DNA from: Rhizoctonia solani
Taxonomy: Eukaryota > Basidiomycota > Agaricomycetes > Cantharellales > Ceratobasidiaceae
Direction: 5' to 3'
Assembly (NCBI RefSeq): GCF_016906535.1
Contig: NC_057371.1
Coordinates: 2,480,001 to 2,544,000, forward strand
DNA length: 64,000 nucleotides
The notes under the pieces are model-generated. The model worked only from the letters and a program-made list of their open reading frames with translations. It was not told where the DNA came from and made no database searches. The translations under genes were made by a program, and so were the position numbers. Of the stretch, positions 58,701-64,000 are shown one piece after another. Numbering within the stretch: the first letter of the stretch is position 1; each line of letters begins with the position of its first letter.

Positions 58701-61628
58701 TCGATTGCTAGAGGGAAACGACGCTCTCGGCCTCGGATTACTCTACAAAGACTCTCAATAGGCCTGTAACTAGATAATAACTGGTGCTACATACCGAAAA
58801 TTCGATGCAGTTCGACCCCCAAAGATGTTACGAAATGTTTGATATGCAAGTGGGGATATATTGACGATTTCGTGGCAAAATTGGTCGAATTCGGGGGGAT
58901 ATTTGGCATTCTGAAGGCCAACTCCACGAAGCGCCTTGTCGTCCATCATTGCCATCACTTCAACCATCCCACAGAAAATCTTTCGATCTTTCATTTCGCC
59001 TTTAAGTACCTGTAAAAGAAATCGTTGCGCTGGAGTCCTCTCGTCCTAAAATCATCAATTTTTCAGTTTGAAAGGAAATTAAATAATAATGAATGTAACT
59101 TACCTTGTTGACAATGAGTTCATACACACCGTGTACCTTCGCAAACTGCATGCACGAGGATGCCCGAACCCATCGCCTATTGGTAAATTTTTGATTCGGC
59201 TTTGCTTCATATCGGACAGCGGCTCTGAAACGTCGGAGCTTCAACAGAGCCGCACAATTTTTGCATGAACGCAATCTGCCGTCTGAAGTGCGCCCTCTTC
59301 GAGCAATGCGAGTACAGGCCGAGGCAATAACAACATTACGGGACTCATCTACACGCCAGGCGACATTTCCATGAGCTTCGTTCCGAACATTCTGTTGCTC
59401 TTCTGCTCCGAGTTCGGCATATGGTATTGAATAAAGAGCAAACGCAAAGTGCTTATATGCGCGACTTCCTCCCCCAATATACGTAGTTCGAAGCAAGTAA
59501 TTAGATATACCTGACATATCTTCTTCCGAGAGGCCTGGGCACATGCGCTCGATCTCCTGCTGAGAAGATGGTGTTGAAGTAGATGACGAAGATGCGACCA
59601 TAGCAGGCAAGCCAGGAGTAGAAAGCTGTGGCTCTGGGCCAGTAAGATTTGCACTAGTGCTGATAGAGCGGTCAGAACGCCGTTTGAAACCAGCAAACGA
59701 GGTGAGAGGGAGCATTCCGGCACCATCGGACTTCTTCAAGCTTTTTGACTTTCTTCCTGAGGATGCTCCTGTCGCCTGTGGCCCACAAGTTTTTGCTTGG
59801 ACGTGTGTTTTGAAATTTTTGGTATCGTATGGCTGGCGCATCTTGAACTTATTCCCGCATGTCGAGTGTCGTACATATAGTGGGTTTTCGCGATCGAGCA
59901 CAGCATAATTATCGAGATCTTTGATCGTTGCTTCAAAACGAGCCCATCGAAGGTTGTCGATTTGAAAGTTTCCTTCGCGAACGGCTCCTAAGACAGTCCG
60001 GGTATGTGCTGCCGACTTCCCAGGCTTTTGTCGTTTTCTCGGGCGTTTCAAACTCTCTGAGCTGGAGTTGGAGTCTGAACTCGAGTCTGAGTCCAATCCC
60101 GAGCGTATCAAAACCTGGTTTCGATGCACGAGCTCTGGATCATCCGTTGCATCCCCATCGGTCTGGTCATCGGATAAGTTTAAGGCGTTGAATTCGACAT
60201 TCTCGATTACATCTGAAGAAAATCCATCGAAGAAATTGTCATCGGAGGAGAGATAACCGGAGGCTTGATGAGGAGATGTTGGGGGCTCGGCAATAAATAA
60301 ACCTTGTCCGATTGACCCAGCTAACGAATTGGCCAATATGCGCGATATCGGCAATGGGGGGTTGATAATGGAATCAGATCCCTTTGAAATAAATATGTTT
60401 AGTAGATACACGGGATCAGCAATAGGCACAAGGAGAAGCTTACATTCGGCACTAATATTCGGTACGCTATTTCCACAAATTTTGATGCCCGATATGCCGA
60501 GGCAAGACCTTCGTCCCATAATGGGTCTTCAAAGACCTGCCTTTCAATGGTATTGACCGCACAAACTCCACAGGAAGTCGCATCGTCCACTTGAGTACCG
60601 CATGGCATCTGTTCAGACACAAATTTGTCGTAACCCCAAGTCGCTTTCAGCCAGGCGTTGATTATATTCCGAATGCGAGCCGAACTTCTCTGGCCACCCA
60701 TCGAGTCGCCATAACGGATGACCTGCCGGTTGAAGTCAACCTCTAGCGCGATCCAGTGTACGTCAGAGTAGTTATAGACGGTATAGAGCAGTGGGCGCTC
60801 CCCATTTCGAATCCGATTTTGAAGTGGCGAAAGAAACCGAGAGATCGCTTCGGGAGGAATACTGGGTGGAATGGTTTCGAATCGTCGAATAATGCCCCGG
60901 AGGACTTCGGGTGAGTAGAAAATAACTGAATTATGGGGAGGTCGCAATTGAGCCTCGCCTGGTTCGCGTGATTCAAAGCGGAGCTGCGCCGATTCGAGCA
61001 TCCAATCAATATGTCGAGTGGCCAACCAATTGTTTGAGAGAAAGAACGATAGATCAGCGGCAGAGCATCTGGTTTCGAACGGAATTGCAGTGTCCCATCC
61101 TATATGCGATATATAATCCCATGCTTGAGTGAAAACTTGTAAAGCAGCCGGGTGGTTTGAAGTCGATTTAGCTTGGGATAGCCAGTCACACGCGCTACGC
61201 CATTGGTCCTGTTTCTGTCTGCCTGATAGCACTAATTCCCACCATGTCAATATCCAGATTGGGTAATAATGAGCGTTTCCATCGTTTGTCACATGGAATA
61301 TCGACTGGACTTCATCGGGCTGTACATTCTGCCACTCTTTCCGCAGAGATAGGAAGAGTGTAGGATCGGGAATCGAATGACCAATGAGATCCGCACCAAT
61401 TGCTGTGGGCAAATGATCGTGGAAACGAGTCGTAGAAGAGGCGATTTGCTCGGGCGAATTATTATTCAGAGGTGGGAAAGTGAATCGAAGAGCATCGGGG
61501 ACTGGAGCATCAAAGGCGGGGAGCAAATTTAAGAAAATATTGGGGATGGAAAGCGCGCTGTTCTGTTCGATTATATCCTGCCCGGGCGCAATGATATTAC
61601 GCGCAGACAATTTGCCTAAACTTCCCAT
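55729..61628 (-). CDS. Ulp1 protease-transposase fusion protein of the KDZ-like element
   Basis: All exons join in one frame, giving a protein of more than 1,500 residues. The start is tentative (ATG 61628, MGSLGKLSARNIIAPGQDII). The N-terminal Ulp1/C48 domain has the full catalytic set: His in YSDVHWIALEVD, Asp in VIRYGDSMGG, Gln in PCGTQVDDATSCGVCAVN with its Cys. An in-frame intron (ILVPN|GSDSII) leads to a Ser/Asp-rich linker, a BED-like Cys/His finger (RHSTCGNKF, FKTHVQAKTC), then the transposase core: FCGMVEVMAMMDDKALRG, PVCLSCDDTKLLPALKTYYD, HVISYATDGSAIEQN, VIIQDSKHALKTLRN, and SSEACEHFFAEMRKLVPDF. C-terminal exons include GTFVWIMLEKQIMLGR and end ...VGSKARTGS at 55729. No stop or frame break was found. 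The acidic residues in CDD, ATDG, QDSKH and SEACEH are candidate metal ligands. The Ulp1 part may process SUMO or the transposase itself. Confidence 0.78.
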
Positions 61629-61658
61629 AGTACTCGCACGAGATGGAAATTCGAGCAC

Positions 61659-61960
61659 GAAGGAGCTCTGACTCTGGCTATGGTCACGTAAATCACTAAC
61701 ACCAACGAAAAATTTGTGTGCGAAGCTCAGAAAATAACCCCGAGTGTTGGTAATTATAAGCCAAATGCAAACGCATATACCCGGGGCATCAAGCTCAAAA
61801 CGGAATGGGAAAACAATAAATTCAACTTAAACTAGTAAATACAGTAGGTTGATATACTAGAAACATAACCTAGCCCCCGAGCGAGGCTGTAAGTTGAATA
61901 CCGTTACGATCAAAAGTGACCCTTTGACGGCGTTAGCGCCCGGAAAAAATTTTCCCCGGA
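61659..61960. other. Transposon leader region
   Basis: This lies between the transposase start and the right subterminal repeats. The Ulp1 frame stays open upstream toward 61720 without an ATG, so a further 5' exon is possible. No second gene seen. Confidence 0.5.
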
Positions 61961-61969
61961 GGATGGACC

Positions 61970-62122
61970 TCCACGTGATGTCCGGAAGCCGAAGAAGCCT
62001 CGGGCCGCGGCGACCCCTTCATGTCCGGATTTGCACGATGCCTACCCCCCTCCAACCAGGGCTTCATGTCCGGAAAAAACGATGCCTCCCCCCTCCCGGC
62101 CACTAGGATCCATGTCCGGAAG
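61970..62122. repeat. Right subterminal TCCGGA repeats
   Basis: Four copies of (C/G)ATGTCCGGA occur at about 61977, 62021, 62068 and 62111, most followed by GAAGAAGCCTC or ACGATGCCTCC. They have the same orientation as the left-side copies, so they are direct rather than mirrored. Confidence 0.65.
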
Positions 62123-62157
62123 CCGAAGAAGCCTCCCCCGGGATAATCGGGGGTCCT
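62123..62157. repeat. Right terminal inverted repeat, 35 bp
   Basis: Exact reverse complement of 55509-55543. Confidence 0.9.
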
Positions 62158-62165
62158 GGCCACGC
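62158..62165. repeat. Right target-site duplication GGCCACGC
   Basis: Matches 55501-55508 exactly. Confidence 0.85.
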
Positions 62166-62702
62166 ATGTGGTGTCGCGCCACTGACATGTCCACAACTGG
62201 GAGACAGGTCAACGGCCTCGATTTGGTACACATATGCATACCCCCCACACGGGTGCATCTGCCCGAATGAAGGCTGTCCTCTACATTCAACGGGCTCGTC
62301 GATTAGTGAGTTGCTTTATGCTGTGTTTAATTGGACTTGTTGTTCAACCGACAGGCTATGCGTATATATATCTTGTGAGAACTGGTTGGCTCGGCCAACA
62401 CCCTTTAATGAGCGCTTTACGAAGGCTTGGCATTGATGGGATGCTAACGTGGTTTACCTTTTTAAGAATACTTTGGGGGAAGTTATGACACTGTTACGAC
62501 AAGCAAGTCATCAATTCAAATACGAACCTGAAATGCTAACACAAATAGTGAGAACTAGGAACAGGGTATACCCGAAATAGGGATTGTCCCTGGGGAGGCT
62601 GTGTGGCCCCTTGATCCTGACGTTCAATATACCGAAGTCGGAAGGGGTTTCTCGGGTATGCGCACTGCATCATGTGTGAAGGGCTGATCTTTCATATCAT
62701 GG
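62166..62702. other. Upstream region of hydrolase copy 2
   Basis: From about 62309 it parallels 51839-52180 upstream of copy 1, with the same block order and a comparable length. No gene seen. Confidence 0.55.
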
Positions 62703-62713
62703 ACTTGGGATAT
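62703..62713 (+). promoter_or_regulatory. TATA box of hydrolase copy 2
   Basis: GATATAAAAC lies about 49 bp upstream of the ATG at 62757 and corresponds to the box of copy 1. Confidence 0.55.
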
Positions 62714-62756
62714 AAAACAAAGCAGGTAGGTAGAGCGTTTACTAAACTATCACAAC

Positions 62757-64000
62757 ATGCTTCCCTCTCTCATTATCGGTGCTACTGCCCTCGCCGCAGT
62801 GGTCCGTGCTGACCCTTGGTCACTTCCCGAAGGATATCACCGATACGCACCTCGAGCCGAAGGGTTCAACTGGGGTGAATGTCCAGGAAACTTTACTGGG
62901 CGTGAATGCTCGCGATTCGAGGTTCCCCTTGACTGGGCAAATCATAGCGTTGGAAAGGCGACGCTTGCTGTTGCTAGGTACAAGGCTACAAAAGAACCTA
63001 AGCTCGGAACGCTCTTTGTGAATCCTGGTGGTCCAAGTAGGTTCCCTGTTCATTGTGTACATGCCAAAATGCTGACCTGTTTTTCATAGGCGGTAGCGGA
63101 GTAGAGCTCATCCTATCGTCAGGTGCCGAAAGAATCTCAGAGATGGCTGGTGATCAATATGACGTCGTTAGTGAGTTGGAGGTAGCCCTACACCCGCAAA
63201 TATGGATAGCTTATTGTTGGTCATTAGGTTGGGACCCCCGTGGTGTTGGTCTCACGGTTCCCCGCGCAGACTGCTTCAAGACTGGGACCGAAGAAAACGC
63301 GTTTTGGGAAGGAACCATTCCACGCGCAGGGCTCGAAGCGCGGGGTAACTTCACCGATCAGCGCGATCTTGATGCATTTTATGAGCAAGAGGACGAGGTC
63401 GATGTACTGTTGGAGGAACTCGGCAAACGCTGTGTCGCATATAGCCCTGATACATTCCAGTACATTGGAACCGCCGCCGCCGCACGCGATATGGTTGCCA
63501 TGCACGACGTTCTCGAGGGGCCAAATAAGCCTGTTGACTATTGGGGGCTTTCGTATGGTACAGTAGTTGGTATCTACTTTGTGAATAGTACGTCAATTCT
63601 GCGAGAACTATTGTCTTGTCTTGCTAACGACCCCATCCAGTGTTCCCGGATCGCGTTGGGCGCGTAGTACTTGATGGAGTTGTTGACCCTGAGTACTGGG
63701 CGAACCGCCCTGCGCACGAGGTTAGTGAGAAATTCCCCCATCACTTTGAATCAGCCAATAATATTTAACCAATCCAGATGTGGAGGATCAAGACAGAATC
63801 CACAGATGAAGCACTTACGGGATTCCTGACCGCTTGCGCCGCTGCTGGACCATCGGGATGTGCACTTGCGACCAAAAACTCCACCACAGATAGCCTCCGG
63901 GAGCTAGTGCGTGACTTGATTGATGTAAGTCAGGGGTGCATTAGGAAACTGGAGCAAACTTATAACCGGTTGCTTAGGCTGCCTATGACTACAAACGCGA
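62757..64000 (+). CDS. Secreted S33/TAP-like alpha/beta-hydrolase, copy 2 (cut by window end)
   Basis: This paralogue of 52231-54833 starts MLPSLIIGATALAAVVRADP and shares intron positions. Visible blocks: FEVPLDWANHSVGKATLAVA, GTLFVNPGGPSGGSG, WDPRGVGLTVPRADCF, FWEGTIPRAGLEARGNFTDQ, the nucleophile elbow WGLSYGTVVGIYFVN, FPDRVGRVVLDGVVDPEYWA and MWRIKTESTDEALTGFLTAC. The window ends inside the exon that follows DLID (AAYDYKR). Catalytic Asp and His and any C-terminal anchor lie beyond the window. Protein identity with copy 1 is high over the shared part by eye, with no lesion seen. Confidence 0.85.

Larger units (their letters stand above)
55509..62157 (-). mobile_element. Complete Ulp1-bearing DNA transposon (KDZ/Zisupton-like), 6,649 bp
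   Basis: The element has exact 35 bp terminal inverted repeats (55509-55543 and 62123-62157, beginning AGGACCCCCGATTATCCCGG), an 8 bp GC-rich target duplication and several subterminal TCCGGA repeats. One spliced minus-strand gene fills the interior. GC-rich 8 bp duplications and a linked Ulp1 (C48) protease are known traits of Zisupton and the wider KDZ superfamily. hAT and P elements also make 8 bp duplications, so the superfamily is an inference. Perfect ends and an open reading frame throughout suggest a recent, possibly still active, insertion. Confidence 0.8.

Overview
The window looks like basidiomycete nuclear DNA, most likely an Agaricomycete of the Rhizoctonia/Ceratobasidiaceae type. 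That placement is an inference from gene content and style: many 45-70 nt GT-AG introns, a tandem cluster of proteinase K-like proteases, F-box, tyrosinase and BBE-like oxidase genes, and a Ulp1-bearing DNA transposon. No ribosomal RNA, tRNA or CRISPR array was seen.

The left third (0.3-25 kb) holds housekeeping genes: an Mpe1/RBBP6-type mRNA 3'-end processing factor (305-2557, +), a Vps5-type retromer sorting nexin (2840-6053, -), an NCE101 homologue with a tiny first exon (6391-6718, +), a gene-poor 4 kb stretch, a cold-shock-domain protein (10823-11094, +), a FIG4-type SAC phosphatase (11619-15283, +), an unknown basic protein (15641-16734, -), a multi-pass membrane protein (17841-18907, -), a YPT35-type PX protein (19389-20245, -) and mitochondrial class 2 dihydroorotate dehydrogenase (23115-25023, +). 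Vps5, FIG4 and YPT35 all act on phosphoinositide-marked endosomes or vacuoles. Between YPT35 and DHODH lies a 329 bp almost perfect inverted repeat with a small Tc1/mariner-like MITE 12 bp away.

The middle (25.9-46.5 kb) is accessory. It has four secreted S8 proteases and one S8 pseudogene (25.9-36.9 kb), with similar exon layout and TATA boxes about 90-100 bp upstream of the ATG. After them come an F-box gene, a secreted tyrosinase, a BBE-like FAD oxidase and a second, broken F-box paralogue. A GC-rich MITE lies between the first two proteases.

The right part (47.5-64 kb) has a peroxisomal-type 3-ketoacyl-CoA thiolase, an unknown acidic protein, and two copies of a secreted S33 alpha/beta-hydrolase duplicated together with their promoters. 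Between the two hydrolases sits a complete 6,649 bp transposon (55509-62157) with 35 bp perfect terminal inverted repeats, an 8 bp GC-rich target duplication and one spliced gene joining a Ulp1 cysteine protease to a zinc-finger transposase. It resembles the KDZ/Zisupton group and looks intact and recent.

Several otherwise conserved genes (Mpe1, cold-shock, FIG4, one protease, thiolase twice) each lack one base, usually in a short homopolymer. The most likely reason is deletion errors in the assembly, so those genes should not be read as pseudogenes.
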